Positions 9,871 through 18,923 of a stretch of DNA of 64,000 nucleotides are shown in pieces; within the stretch, counting starts at the first letter, position 1; each line of letters starts with the position of its first letter. Both the position numbers and the translations under genes were made by a program. The notes beneath the pieces are model-generated. The model saw nothing but the letters and a program-made list of their open reading frames with translations. It had not been told where the DNA came from and searched no databases. Source of the DNA: Dyadobacter bucti (lineage in GTDB: Bacteria; Bacteroidota; Bacteroidia; Cytophagales; Spirosomataceae); contig NZ_SWFP01000009.1 of the NCBI RefSeq assembly GCF_005869225.1, positions 124,001-188,000 of the forward strand. Reading direction: 5' to 3'.

Positions 9871-10387
9871 TACCCGCCGAAAGTCCGTGCTTGATGGCAT
9901 GGATGCGTTCGTTGAACTGCATACTTGGAAAATCAAGATCCGGGACACAAGTTGCTGCAAGATAATCCATTACTTCCTGTGTGTGCGGCACCCGTTTGCC
10001 CGTTGTAATGCTGATATGCTTGGATGTCGTCCAAAGCATTGTTTTCAGTTCAGTATGGAGATCGTTGGTCATGAAATACTCAGTCACCATAGTGTCTTCA
10101 TTGTAGTATATAATCCTCGAAGTGATCCTTACCCACTCACTGATCAGTGCCGGGCGCACGTAGGCGATCTGATGCTGATATACAACCCAGCTGGTGCGCA
10201 GTTCGCGGTACATGGCCTCATAGCTAAACCCATAAAGCTTGGAAACCTGGTCTTCGCGGGCATTGAAGAAATATTCGAAATATTTGGAGTTGTTTAGATG
10301 CATCAGCGGATCACAGTCCTGAAAGCGGATGATAACCCTGGACTCAGCCTCAACAGGCATACTGGTTAGGTCAGTAGTAAAAAGCAT
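9860..10387 (-). CDS. Acyl-CoA thioesterase (hot-dog fold, 4HBT family)
   Basis: 175 residues with a single hot-dog fold, probably hydrolysing acyl-CoA or acyl-ACP thioesters in the cytoplasm. RFQDCDPLMHLNNSKYFEYF matches the 4HBT active-site segment (F-x-D-x-D-x-x-x-H-x-N), with Asp in the catalytic position. It is convergent and overlaps the TamB-like gene by 11 bases. A lipoprotein gene lies 24 bp upstream on the same strand. Substrate not predictable. Confidence 0.85.
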   Translation of the reverse strand: MLFTTDLTSMPVEAESRVIIRFQDCDPLMHLNNSKYFEYFFNAREDQVSKLYGFSYEAMYRELRTSWVVYQHQIAYVRPALISEWVRITSRIIYYNEDTMVTEYFMTNDLHTELKTMLWTTSKHISITTGKRVPHTQEVMDYLAATCVPDLDFPSMQFNERIHAIKHGLSAGTNV

Positions 10388-10411
10388 GATTATGAGTTTT
10401 AGATGTAAAAT

Positions 10412-10807
10412 TTATTCGCCTCTGTACCTGACAGCGAGTCCGCTAAGCATATACCCCTCACTTTTTACACTTGTATAATATTTGTACCTGACGTTGATAA
10501 TCGCGTCCGCACCGATTTTCTGCGCCTTCATGACAAGCCTTGCTGTGAGCAATTCTTTCGTCTTGGCGTCATTTCCACGGTACATCATTCTTTTATCCTT
10601 TGTTTGTCTCGCGGTGAGGGAATCTTCATTACTGATCTCCACAAGACCTATTTCGGAATAGGGGCGTTCCAATGGCTGATTTTCGTACAGTACCTCAATA
10701 GGATATTTGGTATTGGTTGAAATCGGGATGCCCCCGCTTGCACAGCCCAGAAGTGTGCCCGCGATGAGGGCAATAATAAGCTTGTTGATTTTTTTGTTTG
10801 CGGCCAT
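10412..10807 (-). CDS. Small lipoprotein with heavy-metal-binding (YbjQ/DUF4156-like) fold
   Basis: Starting at the ATG at 10807 gives 131 residues beginning MAANKKINKLIIALIAGTL, followed by a lipobox ending in Cys (LLGC). It is probably a lipoprotein of the inner face of the outer membrane. The body contains Y-E-N-Q-P-L-E-R-PYSEIG, then KELLTARLVMKAQKIGADAI and INVRYKYYTS, resembling proteins with a conserved 'A..GADAIINV' motif (YbjQ or DUF4156-like). A longer reading frame runs upstream to 10921, but only the 10807 start places the lipoprotein signal at the N-terminus. Function unknown. Probably cotranscribed with the thioesterase. Confidence 0.7.
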   Translation of the reverse strand: MAANKKINKLIIALIAGTLLGCASGGIPISTNTKYPIEVLYENQPLERPYSEIGLVEISNEDSLTARQTKDKRMMYRGNDAKTKELLTARLVMKAQKIGADAIINVRYKYYTSVKSEGYMLSGLAVRYRGE

Positions 10808-11059
10808 TAATATGTCGGTAATCATTTTAACAAAACTGCGAATCTTCATGCTGAATTCCCATCGTTCCGGAAATTTCGTGTATTTATTTCTATACAGGTC
10901 AAAACAGCCGATATGTTGCATTTTCCAGGGGAATATATCGATTTATGTTTTTTACCTGAAAACGGGTTTTTATTTTGCCGTTTATACCGAAGTAATTGCT
11001 TGCTGAAATTATCTACATTATTTTCATGGATTGTAAATCTAAACTGTTTCAATATTAGA

Positions 11060-13870
11060 ATGGTCATGAAATCTATATTAAAAAAGACGCCAAGGCGCGG
11101 GACATTATTTGGATTGGTTTTGACATCGCTCATGGTGGCGCCGTCATTTGCACAGGATTTGCCCAAAGGAGTTAAAAAAGTAACTTCAGTGGAAGGGATT
11201 ACAGAATATAATCTCGAAAATGGCTTGAAAGTGCTGATGTTCCCGGACCCTTCTAAACCTACCATAACGGTGAACGTTACCTATCTGGTGGGTTCCCGTC
11301 ATGAGGGTTACGGCGAAACAGGTATGGCGCATTTGCTGGAACACATGGTTTTTAAAGGAACCCCCAAGCATCCCAATATTCCTCAGGAGCTTACGGAACA
11401 TGGTGCCCGTCCAAACGGCACGACCTGGTACGACCGCACCAATTATTTTGAGACATTTTCAGCATCAGAAGAAAACCTGAAATGGGCACTGGACCTGGAA
11501 TCGGACCGGATGATCAACTCTTTTATTGCTAAAAAAGATCTGGACAGTGAGTTCAGCGTGGTTCGTAATGAATTTGAATCCGGTGAAAACAGTCCGTTCC
11601 GCGTATTGATGGAGCGTGTTCTTTCGGGTTCTTTTTTATGGCATAACTATGGCAAATCCACGATCGGAAACCGTTCGGATATTGAGCGCGTGCCAATCGA
11701 GAATCTGCAGGCCTTTTATAAAAAGTATTACCAGCCCGACAACGCGGTGCTGACAGTTGCGGGAAAGATCGACGAACCCAAAACGCTGGCTATGATCAAT
11801 GAATATTTTGGTAAAATCGCTAAGCCAACACGCGTTTTACCTAAATCGTACACCGTGGAGCCTACGCAGGATGGGGAGCGTTTTGTTGAACTAAAAAGGA
11901 CAGGCGATGTACAAATGCTGATGGCTGCCTACCATATCATGCCCGGTTCACACGGCGATTATCCTGCTATGGAAGTACTGACCGAACTGTTAACCGCTGA
12001 GCCCAATGGAAAGCTGTATAAAAATCTGGTCAACACAAAAAAAGCGTCGTCGGAATTCGGGTTCAGTTTTCAGTTGTTTGATCCCGGGATTGTTTTATTC
12101 GGCGCAGAGGTGTTGAAGGAAAAATCCTTGGATGAAGCCAGGAAAGCATTTGTGGCAACCCTCGATTCTTCCGCAATCCTGAAACCGACTGCTGAGGATG
12201 TGGAACGTGCCAAAGTAACCTTGCTGAAAAACTGGGATCTTGAATTCCGTAATTCCGAGCGCGTAGGACTAAGCATCAGTGAATCCATAGCAACTGGCGA
12301 CTGGCGGCTGGCTTTTTTGTTCAGGGATAACATCCGGAAAGTAACACCAGAGGATGTTTTCCGGGTTGCACAATATTATTTTAAACCGTCAAACCGTACC
12401 CTCGGGACATTTGTGCCTGAGACCAACCCGGTTAGAGCGGAAATTCCGGAGGCCCCGAACGTGGAGGATCTGGTTAAAAACTACAAAGGAGAAGCTGTGG
12501 TAGCAGAAGGCGAGGCTTTTGACCCGTCGCCGATGAATGTTGAAAGCCGTACAACAAGAGTCGAAAAGCCTAATGCAATTGAAACTGCATTATTGCCGAA
12601 AAAAACGCGTGGTAACGTGGTGGCCGCGCGGATAACACTTCGTTATGGTGACGAAAAAAGCCTGGCCAACAAGGCTACTGTCTCGGACCTGACAGGTTCC
12701 ATGCTCGACAAAGGTACCAAGACGAAAACCCGCCAGCAGCTAAAAGACGAGTTTGATAAACTGAAAGCGAGAGTAAGCTTTTTCGGGGCAGCCAACCAGG
12801 CAGGTGCCAGCATTGAAACTACCAAAGAAAACCTGCCTGCCGTGATGAAACTGGTTGCAGAAGTTTTGAAAAATCCATCGTTCGATGAAGTTGAATTTGA
12901 AAAACTGAAACAGGAGGAACTGGCAGGAATCGAGTCTCAGCGCAGCGAACCGCAGGCTATTGCTTTCAATCAGTTTCGCCGCATCGTAACACCGTACCCA
13001 AAAAGCGATATCAGGTATGTGGGTACTTTTGATGAAGATGTAGAAAGCATCAAATCGACTACAATTGACCAGCTCCGACAATTCCATAAGGATTTTTATG
13101 GTGCCAATAATGCTTCTGCCAGCGTGGTAGGGGATTTTGATCAGGCTGAAATACAAAAAATACTGGCTGCTGAATTCGGCAGCTGGAAAAGTGCCAAGCC
13201 TTTTACAAGGATACCTTCGCCATATATTCCTGTTAAGCCTGAGAATAAATCGCTGGAAACGCCCGACAAAGCGAACGCTATGTTCGTAGCCGGCTTGTAT
13301 ATGCCTTTGCAGGATACCGATCCGGATTATCCGGCACTGGTGATCGGTAACTATCTCCTGGGCGGCGGTTTCCTTAACTCACGTCTGGCTACCCGCATCC
13401 GGCAAAAAGATGGATTGAGCTATGGAGTAGGTTCTCAATTCTCGGCCAGTTCGCTGGATAAGAGCGGTTCCTTTATGTCTTACGCGATTTATGCGCCTCA
13501 AAATGCCGAAAAACTCGAAGCAGCGTTTAAAGAGGAAATTGAAAAAGCCGTGAAAGAAGGTTTCACCGCCGAAGAGCTGAAAGCTGCGAAATCGGGATAT
13601 CTGCAGTCGCGGCAGGTGGCGCGCTCACAGGATGCGTCGCTGACAAGCACATTAAGCAATAACCTATACCTGAACCGGACCATGCAGTGGGATGCTGATT
13701 TTGAAAAGAAAATCGATTCACTGACCCCTGAACAGATCAAAGCGGCATTTAATAAATATATTGATTACAATAAGCTGGTAATCATCAAAGCAGGTGATTT
13801 TGCCAAAGCTAAAAAAGGTGCCCCCGCGGAAGGTGCCCCTGCTTCTATAGGCGGAAGCCAGAAAAAGTAG
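11060..13870 (+). CDS. M16 family zinc metallopeptidase (two-module, secreted)
   Basis: About 936 residues with a signal peptide (KSILKKTPRRG then a hydrophobic run ending SFAQ). It is probably a periplasmic insulysin/pitrilysin-type peptidase that degrades peptides. The inverted zinc motif HxxEH is seen as HLLEHMVFKGT in the first module; the second module (about residues 500-930) lacks it and ends in a typical R/Y region (LATRIRQKDGLSYGVG). This active-plus-inactive layout is normal for one-chain M16B proteins. The open frame extends to 10913, but the signal peptide fixes the start at the ATG at 11060 or 11066. A terminator follows at 13890. Confidence 0.92.
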   Translation: MVMKSILKKTPRRGTLFGLVLTSLMVAPSFAQDLPKGVKKVTSVEGITEYNLENGLKVLMFPDPSKPTITVNVTYLVGSRHEGYGETGMAHLLEHMVFKGTPKHPNIPQELTEHGARPNGTTWYDRTNYFETFSASEENLKWALDLESDRMINSFIAKKDLDSEFSVVRNEFESGENSPFRVLMERVLSGSFLWHNYGKSTIGNRSDIERVPIENLQAFYKKYYQPDNAVLTVAGKIDEPKTLAMINEYFGKIAKPTRVLPKSYTVEPTQDGERFVELKRTGDVQMLMAAYHIMPGSHGDYPAMEVLTELLTAEPNGKLYKNLVNTKKASSEFGFSFQLFDPGIVLFGAEVLKEKSLDEARKAFVATLDSSAILKPTAEDVERAKVTLLKNWDLEFRNSERVGLSISESIATGDWRLAFLFRDNIRKVTPEDVFRVAQYYFKPSNRTLGTFVPETNPVRAEIPEAPNVEDLVKNYKGEAVVAEGEAFDPSPMNVESRTTRVEKPNAIETALLPKKTRGNVVAARITLRYGDEKSLANKATVSDLTGSMLDKGTKTKTRQQLKDEFDKLKARVSFFGAANQAGASIETTKENLPAVMKLVAEVLKNPSFDEVEFEKLKQEELAGIESQRSEPQAIAFNQFRRIVTPYPKSDIRYVGTFDEDVESIKSTTIDQLRQFHKDFYGANNASASVVGDFDQAEIQKILAAEFGSWKSAKPFTRIPSPYIPVKPENKSLETPDKANAMFVAGLYMPLQDTDPDYPALVIGNYLLGGGFLNSRLATRIRQKDGLSYGVGSQFSASSLDKSGSFMSYAIYAPQNAEKLEAAFKEEIEKAVKEGFTAEELKAAKSGYLQSRQVARSQDASLTSTLSNNLYLNRTMQWDADFEKKIDSLTPEQIKAAFNKYIDYNKLVIIKAGDFAKAKKGAPAEGAPASIGGSQKK

Positions 13871-13889
13871 TGATATTTATACTTGTACG

Positions 13890-13919
13890 AAAACCGGCTG
13901 CAATTAGCAGGCCGGTTTT
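13890..13919 (+). terminator. Intrinsic terminator after the M16 gene
   Basis: Arms AAAACCGGC (13890-13898) and GCCGGTTTT (13911-13919) enclose a 12-base loop, with a further CTGC/GCAG pairing possible. It ends in a T run 20 bp after the protease stop. Confidence 0.85.
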
Positions 13920-13942
13920 CTGCTTTTAAGATGGTACATCTT

Positions 13943-13950
13943 TATATTTG
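13943..13950 (+). promoter_or_regulatory. -7 element for the first phosphatase gene
   Basis: TATATTTG matches TAnnTTTG exactly, lies just after the terminator and 37 bases before the chosen start at 13987. No convincing -33 TTG is seen. Confidence 0.5.
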
Positions 13951-13986
13951 CCTAGTATTAATCCTTACAGCCGCATAATTCCTCAC

Positions 13987-15657
13987 ATGAAAATAACTCC
14001 AGCCCTGATTTTATTTTTTCTCGCAGCCGTTGCCACGGGAAGCTCCTACGGACAGACAAAACCGAAACCGGTGACGACCAAACCAAGTACCCTGGCACGT
14101 CCCAAACTTGTGGTTGGAATTGTGGTGGATCAGATGCGTTATGATTACTTGTACCGCTATTATGACAAGTATAAAGAGGGTGGCCTGAAAAGGTTGATGA
14201 ACGAAGGTTTTAATTGCAGGAACAATCATTATCATTATGCAATTACTGTAACCGCAGCGGGCCATTCGGCGGTGTATACGGGTGCACTGCCAGCTGTAAA
14301 TGGTATTGTGGGCAACGACTGGTATGATGCGAATGTGGCCAAAAATGTCTATTGCACTGACGATAGCACAGCTGCAACCGTGGGAAGCAATAATGTAACT
14401 GTCGGCAAAATGTCCCCCCGTAACCTGCTCACGAGCACGGTGACCGACCAGCTCAGAATTGCCACGAACTTCCGCTCCAAAACAATCGGTGTCGCGATCA
14501 AGGACCGGGCATCTATCTTGCCGGCCGGGCATGCTGCCAGTGGCGCATATTGGTTCGACTCCAAGACCGGAAATTTTGTAACCAGCACCTACTATATGAA
14601 TGCGTTGCCAGATTGGGTCACAGCGTACAACAATAAAAAAATGCCCGCAGAATATGCAAAAAGAGGCTGGAATACCCTTTTGCCCATAAACCAATATACC
14701 CAAAGTTCACCCGACGACGTGGCCTGGGAAGGAACGATTTCCGGAGAAAAAAAGTCTGTTTTTCCACATGATATCATTGGGACTTCCGGTGATGCCTACA
14801 CAGTATTAACTACCACTCCATGGGGAAATACGATGACCAAGGATATGGCGATTGCGGCGATCAAAGGTGAGAATCTTGGCAAAGGCGCTGATACGGATTT
14901 TCTGGCCGTAAGCTTTTCTACGCCTGACAGGATCGGTCACGCCTTCGGCCCGAATTCGGTAGAGCAGGAAGACAATTACCTGAAACTGGATATGGAATTC
15001 GCCGATTTTTTTAATTTCCTGGACGGCTGGGCTGGAAAGGGAAATTACACTGTTTTCCTCACGGCCGATCATGGAGCTATGGATGTGCCGGCTTTCTGGC
15101 AGGAGCATAAGCTTCCGGCAGGGCTCATGAATTCAACTACATTGGCAAGAACAGTTGTCAAGTCTTTACATGATGCTTTTGGAGAGGGGGAGTATGTTTC
15201 GGCTTTTGAAAACTATCAGATATATCTGAACAAAACATTGCTCGCCGGGAAGAAAAAAACAGTGGAGGATGCTTATCAGGTTTTGCGGACGGCTTTGCTT
15301 CCGATGCAGGGTGTGGCTGATGTGATCAACTTACGGGATATCGGACGAGCGCCTTTAAATACCTATCAGCTGGAATTGTTTAAAAACAACATCAACGCAA
15401 AACGCAGCGGTGATTTGCAGCTCATTGTTCAGCCAGGCTGGTTTGCGGCTTCCTACGCCACCGGTACCGATCACGGAACTCCTTATAATTACGATACACA
15501 CGTACCTTTTTTACTATATGGTTGGGGCGTGAATAAAGGCGAAACACTTCGCAGGACTACCATCGCGGACATTGCCCCGACAATATCGGCGTTGCTTCAT
15601 ATTTTACCTCCGAGTGGAAATGTGGGTAATCCGGTAGAAGAAGCTTTGAAAAAGTAA
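13987..15657 (+). CDS. PafA-type alkaline phosphatase (copy 1)
   Basis: About 556 residues. A signal peptide (KITPALILFFLAAVATGSS) is followed by an alkaline phosphatase superfamily domain resembling Elizabethkingia PafA. Metal ligands: VVDQMRYDY (Asp), SFSTPDRIGH (Asp, His), LTADHG (Asp, His) and ATGTDHGTPYNYD (His). The nucleophile region is TVTAAGHSAVYTG (Thr), and the Lys-x-Arg pair that marks PafA phosphate monoesterases is in IKDRASILPAGH. It probably releases phosphate from organic monoesters in the periplasm. The open frame begins at 13948, but only the ATG at 13987 gives a proper signal peptide. A close paralogue starts 60 bp downstream with no terminator between them. Confidence 0.9.
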   Translation: MKITPALILFFLAAVATGSSYGQTKPKPVTTKPSTLARPKLVVGIVVDQMRYDYLYRYYDKYKEGGLKRLMNEGFNCRNNHYHYAITVTAAGHSAVYTGALPAVNGIVGNDWYDANVAKNVYCTDDSTAATVGSNNVTVGKMSPRNLLTSTVTDQLRIATNFRSKTIGVAIKDRASILPAGHAASGAYWFDSKTGNFVTSTYYMNALPDWVTAYNNKKMPAEYAKRGWNTLLPINQYTQSSPDDVAWEGTISGEKKSVFPHDIIGTSGDAYTVLTTTPWGNTMTKDMAIAAIKGENLGKGADTDFLAVSFSTPDRIGHAFGPNSVEQEDNYLKLDMEFADFFNFLDGWAGKGNYTVFLTADHGAMDVPAFWQEHKLPAGLMNSTTLARTVVKSLHDAFGEGEYVSAFENYQIYLNKTLLAGKKKTVEDAYQVLRTALLPMQGVADVINLRDIGRAPLNTYQLELFKNNINAKRSGDLQLIVQPGWFAASYATGTDHGTPYNYDTHVPFLLYGWGVNKGETLRRTTIADIAPTISALLHILPPSGNVGNPVEEALKK

Positions 15658-15717
15658 CTTCAGAAGTTGTCTTTTCCGGTTTTCGGGCCGGCTGGTTTAT
15701 ATTTTTTATTTAAATTA

Positions 15718-17373
15718 ATGATTGTGAGAAGATTATTCATTGTGGCATTGGCCTTGGCAATGTCCTTTACTGTTCCTGCCCAAACATCCAAAGTAACAAA
15801 ATCATCAAAAATAGCGCGCCCCAAGCTGGTCGTCGGAATTGTAGTGGATCAGATGCGTTACGATTATTTGTACCGCTATTATGACCAATATGTAGAAGGA
15901 GGTTTTAAACGTATGATGAATGAAGGCTTCAATTGCCGGAACAATCATTATAGTTATGCTTTGACGGTAACTGCCGCCGGTCATGCTTCGGTTTATACCG
16001 GTTCCGTGCCTGCTGTGAACGGTATTATTGGCAATGAATGGTTCGATCCGATTGCTAAGCAAGGAGTGTATTGTGTTGAAGACAGCACCGTTACCACTGT
16101 CGGAAGCAACAATCCGACTGTCGGCAAAATGTCTCCGCGTAATTTGCTGACAAGCACAGTGACTGACCAATTAAGGATCGCAACGAATTTCCGTTCCAAA
16201 ACAATTGGTGTTGCCATCAAGGACCGGGGCTCGATTTTACCTGCCGGGCATACAGCAAACGGATCTTACTGGTTCGATTCTAAAACCGGTAACTGGGTTA
16301 CCAGTACCTATTATATGAACGACCTCCCGCAATGGGCGAAAGATTACAATGCGAAGAAGATGCCGTCCGAGTATTTGAAAAAAGGATGGAAACTGATGTT
16401 GCCCGCTGACCAGTACACACAAAGTTCACCAGACGACGTAGCTTGGGAGGGTAAATTGCCCGGGAATCCAAAACCCGTTTTTCCATATGACCTTGCAGGG
16501 TTGGCCGGAGATGCTTTTGGCGTTGTGACCGACACTCCCTGGGGTAACACCATCACAAAAGAAATGGCTATTGAAGCGATAAAAGGGGAGAACCTTGGCA
16601 AACGCGGGGAAACAGATTTTCTGGCTATCAGCTTTTCTTCTACCGACAAAATCGGCCACAGGTCAGGGCCCAATTCAGTGGAGCAGCAGGATGATTTCCT
16701 GAAACTGGACCGGGAATTTGCAGATCTTTTTACTTTTCTGGATGGTTGGGTTGGAAAAGGAGAGTACACCGTTTTCCTGACGGCGGATCATGGTGTAGTG
16801 GACGTACCCGGCTTTGCAAAGGAACATAAACTTCCATCAGGGCTGGTCGACAGAAAAGTTGTAAACGCAACTGTTGATGAGGCATTGAATTCCGCTTTCG
16901 GTAGCGATGTATATGTACTGAGCCGGGAGAACAATCAGCTCTATTTCAACCATACATTGTTACAAAGCAAAAATGTTTCTGTTGCACAAGCCTCGGCAGT
17001 TGTTCGTGAAGCATTGCTGAAAATACCAGGCGTAGCGGATGTTCTTGATCTGACAGACATGGGAAAAGCCCCGCTGAATACCTATCAGCTTGAACTGTAT
17101 AAAAACAATGTAAATGCAAAAAGGAGTGGGGATGTGCAGATTTTGACGCTGCCGGGATGGTTTTACGGTACATCTACGGGTACATCTCACGGGACACCCT
17201 ACAATTACGACACCCAGGTGCCTTTTGTGATTTTTGGATGGGGCATCAATAAAGGGGAAACATTACGCCGGACTTCCGTTTCGGACATTGCACCTACGGT
17301 TGCCTCACTGCTTCACATCCTGCCCGGTAGCGGTAACACCGGAAATGCTGTGGAGGAAGCATTAAAAAAATAA
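15718..17373 (+). CDS. PafA-type alkaline phosphatase (copy 2)
   Basis: About 551 residues, a tandem paralogue of the gene before it; long stretches such as PKLVVGIVVDQMRYDYLYRYY and SPRNLLTSTVTDQLRIATNF are identical. It has its own signal peptide (IVRRLFIVALALAMSFTVPAQ). It keeps the nucleophile region TVTAAGHASVYTG, the KDR pair in IKDRGSILPAGH, LTADHG and TSHGTPYNYD, so both copies look active. Differences lie in the linker after the signal and in the middle cap region (about residues 250-420). Start at 15718 is chosen for the signal peptide. A strong bidirectional terminator follows. Confidence 0.9.
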   Translation: MIVRRLFIVALALAMSFTVPAQTSKVTKSSKIARPKLVVGIVVDQMRYDYLYRYYDQYVEGGFKRMMNEGFNCRNNHYSYALTVTAAGHASVYTGSVPAVNGIIGNEWFDPIAKQGVYCVEDSTVTTVGSNNPTVGKMSPRNLLTSTVTDQLRIATNFRSKTIGVAIKDRGSILPAGHTANGSYWFDSKTGNWVTSTYYMNDLPQWAKDYNAKKMPSEYLKKGWKLMLPADQYTQSSPDDVAWEGKLPGNPKPVFPYDLAGLAGDAFGVVTDTPWGNTITKEMAIEAIKGENLGKRGETDFLAISFSSTDKIGHRSGPNSVEQQDDFLKLDREFADLFTFLDGWVGKGEYTVFLTADHGVVDVPGFAKEHKLPSGLVDRKVVNATVDEALNSAFGSDVYVLSRENNQLYFNHTLLQSKNVSVAQASAVVREALLKIPGVADVLDLTDMGKAPLNTYQLELYKNNVNAKRSGDVQILTLPGWFYGTSTGTSHGTPYNYDTQVPFVIFGWGINKGETLRRTSVSDIAPTVASLLHILPGSGNTGNAVEEALKK

Positions 17374-17392
17374 TTTGCAGTTGATCAAAGCA

Positions 17393-17428
17393 AAAAGCTG
17401 CGCGTCCGTTCCGGAATGCGCAGCTTTT
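17393..17428 (+). terminator. Bidirectional terminator between phosphatase 2 and the NfeD gene
   Basis: An 11-bp perfect stem, AAAAGCTGCGC (17393-17403) with GCGCAGCTTTT (17418-17428). A-rich and T-rich flanks serve both strands, between two convergent genes. Confidence 0.88.
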
Positions 17429-17448
17429 CGCTTACGATAATAAAAATT

Positions 17449-17883
17449 TCAGGATTCTTCAACAATAAGAACGATACCTTCTGTCCTCATAATAACCACT
17501 TTACTTCCCGCGGAAATAAGCGAATGATTAAAGGAAATAGCCTTCCACTCTGCGCCGCGATAGTATATCTTACCTTCTCCGTTCACAGGAATATCTTTGA
17601 TGACCATAGCGGTTTCACCTACAAACTCATTGTATTCAGGAAGTCCCCGGCGGTCAAGAAGCTTTCGTGCATGCTTTCTGAGGACAATCAGTGATAGAAG
17701 TGAAATAACGGAAAACGAAAGGATCTGACTTTCGAGATCATTGAGCAGACCAATTGTTGCCAACAGCGAGGTCGCCAGCGCCCCGAAAGCAAAGAACACA
17801 AACACCAGTAAAACACTCACCAACTCTGCCAAAAGCATTATTAGTCCGACGATAAGCCATATTTGCGGCAAAGACAAATCCAT
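17449..17883 (-). CDS. NfeD-like membrane protein
   Basis: 144 residues with two or three N-terminal membrane segments (about 5-75) and a C-terminal OB-fold NfeD domain (RRGLPEYNEFVGETAMVIKD onward). NfeD proteins work with SPFH proteins in membrane microdomains. The gene starts 1 base after the stop of the SPFH gene, so the pair is an operon. The frame extends to 17910, but the ATG at 17883 gives the usual N-terminus. No protease domain is present (short NfeD type). Confidence 0.88.
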   Translation of the reverse strand: MDLSLPQIWLIVGLIMLLAELVSVLLVFVFFAFGALATSLLATIGLLNDLESQILSFSVISLLSLIVLRKHARKLLDRRGLPEYNEFVGETAMVIKDIPVNGEGKIYYRGAEWKAISFNHSLISAGSKVVIMRTEGIVLIVEES

Positions 17884-17884
17884 A

Positions 17885-18796
17885 TTATTTTTTCTGTTCT
17901 GATTTAACAACAGTAAGTGCGGTGGCGATAAGCGAGCTTATATCGGCCAGATTGGCGGGGAGTATCAGTGTATTTCCCGCTTTGGCCAACTTACCAAATT
18001 GTTCAACATAGTTATCAGCTACCTTAAGCTGTACCGCTTCCATGCCACCGTCGGTCCGGATCGCCTGCGCAACAAGCCGGATACTTTCGGCAGTAGCTTC
18101 CGCCACTGACCTTAAAGCAGCAGCTTCACCTTCCGCTTCATTGATCTGTCTCAAACGGAGACCTTCCGATTCCAATACTGCTTTCTGTTTTTGTCCTTCC
18201 GCGACATTAACGGCTGCCTGCTTTTCCCCGTCCGACTGCAAAATCACCGCCCGTCTTTCGCGCTCGGCCTGCATTTGTTTTTCCATAGCATTCAAAACAC
18301 TTTGAGGAGGGGTGATGTTCTTAATTTCATATCGGAGCACCTTCACCCCCCAGCCGATCGCAGCCTCATCAATGGACTCCACCACTGCACGGTTAATGGT
18401 CATACGTTCTTCAAACGTTTTGTCAAGATCCAGTTTCCCGATCTCGCTCCGCATGGTTGTCTGGGCAAGCTGGATTACAGCGAAAGTATAATCTGCGATT
18501 CCATAAGCGGCTTTTTTGGGATCAATAACCTGAATAAAGATCACACCATCCATGCGAACCTGAACGTTGTCGCGGGTGATACAAATCTGCTCGGGGATAT
18601 CGATGGCTGTTTCTTTCAGGGTGTATTTGTATGCTATGCGGTCAAAGAAAGGAACAATAAAATTGATTCCGGGTTGGAGCACGGCATCGAATTTTCCAAG
18701 CCGCTCCAATATATACGCTGTCTGCTGGGGAACAACCTTTACGGTCATCAGAATGGTCAGCACTACCAGTACCAGGAGGATTATCAGTGAAGTCAT
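17885..18796 (-). CDS. SPFH/stomatin-like (paraslipin) membrane protein
   Basis: 303 residues. One N-terminal membrane anchor (about 2-22) is followed by an SPFH/band-7 domain (VVPQQTAYILERLGKFDAVL onward, to about 190) and a coiled-coil rich in Ala, Glu and Gln (about 190-260). It belongs to the stomatin/QmcA group, which oligomerise at the membrane and usually pair with NfeD proteins, as here. Precise function unknown. The 127 bp upstream, to the acyl-CoA dehydrogenase stop, contain no clear hairpin. Confidence 0.92.
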   Translation of the reverse strand: MTSLIILLVLVVLTILMTVKVVPQQTAYILERLGKFDAVLQPGINFIVPFFDRIAYKYTLKETAIDIPEQICITRDNVQVRMDGVIFIQVIDPKKAAYGIADYTFAVIQLAQTTMRSEIGKLDLDKTFEERMTINRAVVESIDEAAIGWGVKVLRYEIKNITPPQSVLNAMEKQMQAERERRAVILQSDGEKQAAVNVAEGQKQKAVLESEGLRLRQINEAEGEAAALRSVAEATAESIRLVAQAIRTDGGMEAVQLKVADNYVEQFGKLAKAGNTLILPANLADISSLIATALTVVKSEQKK

Positions 18797-18923
18797 GGAA
18801 GTCAGGTTGAATGGTTTATTGCGAAAATAACCATATCAGCCCGACCTTCCTATCACTCTGGGATCAACGTGACGGAAACTGGCTCATCGGTTCAGAAAGG
18901 GGATAAAAGGCAATTCCGGTATG

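Noticed and set aside
14011..14703. 230-residue minus-strand ORF over phosphatase copy 1
   Set aside because: Same reason; the copy-2 gene has comparable antisense ORFs, as expected from homologous codon use.
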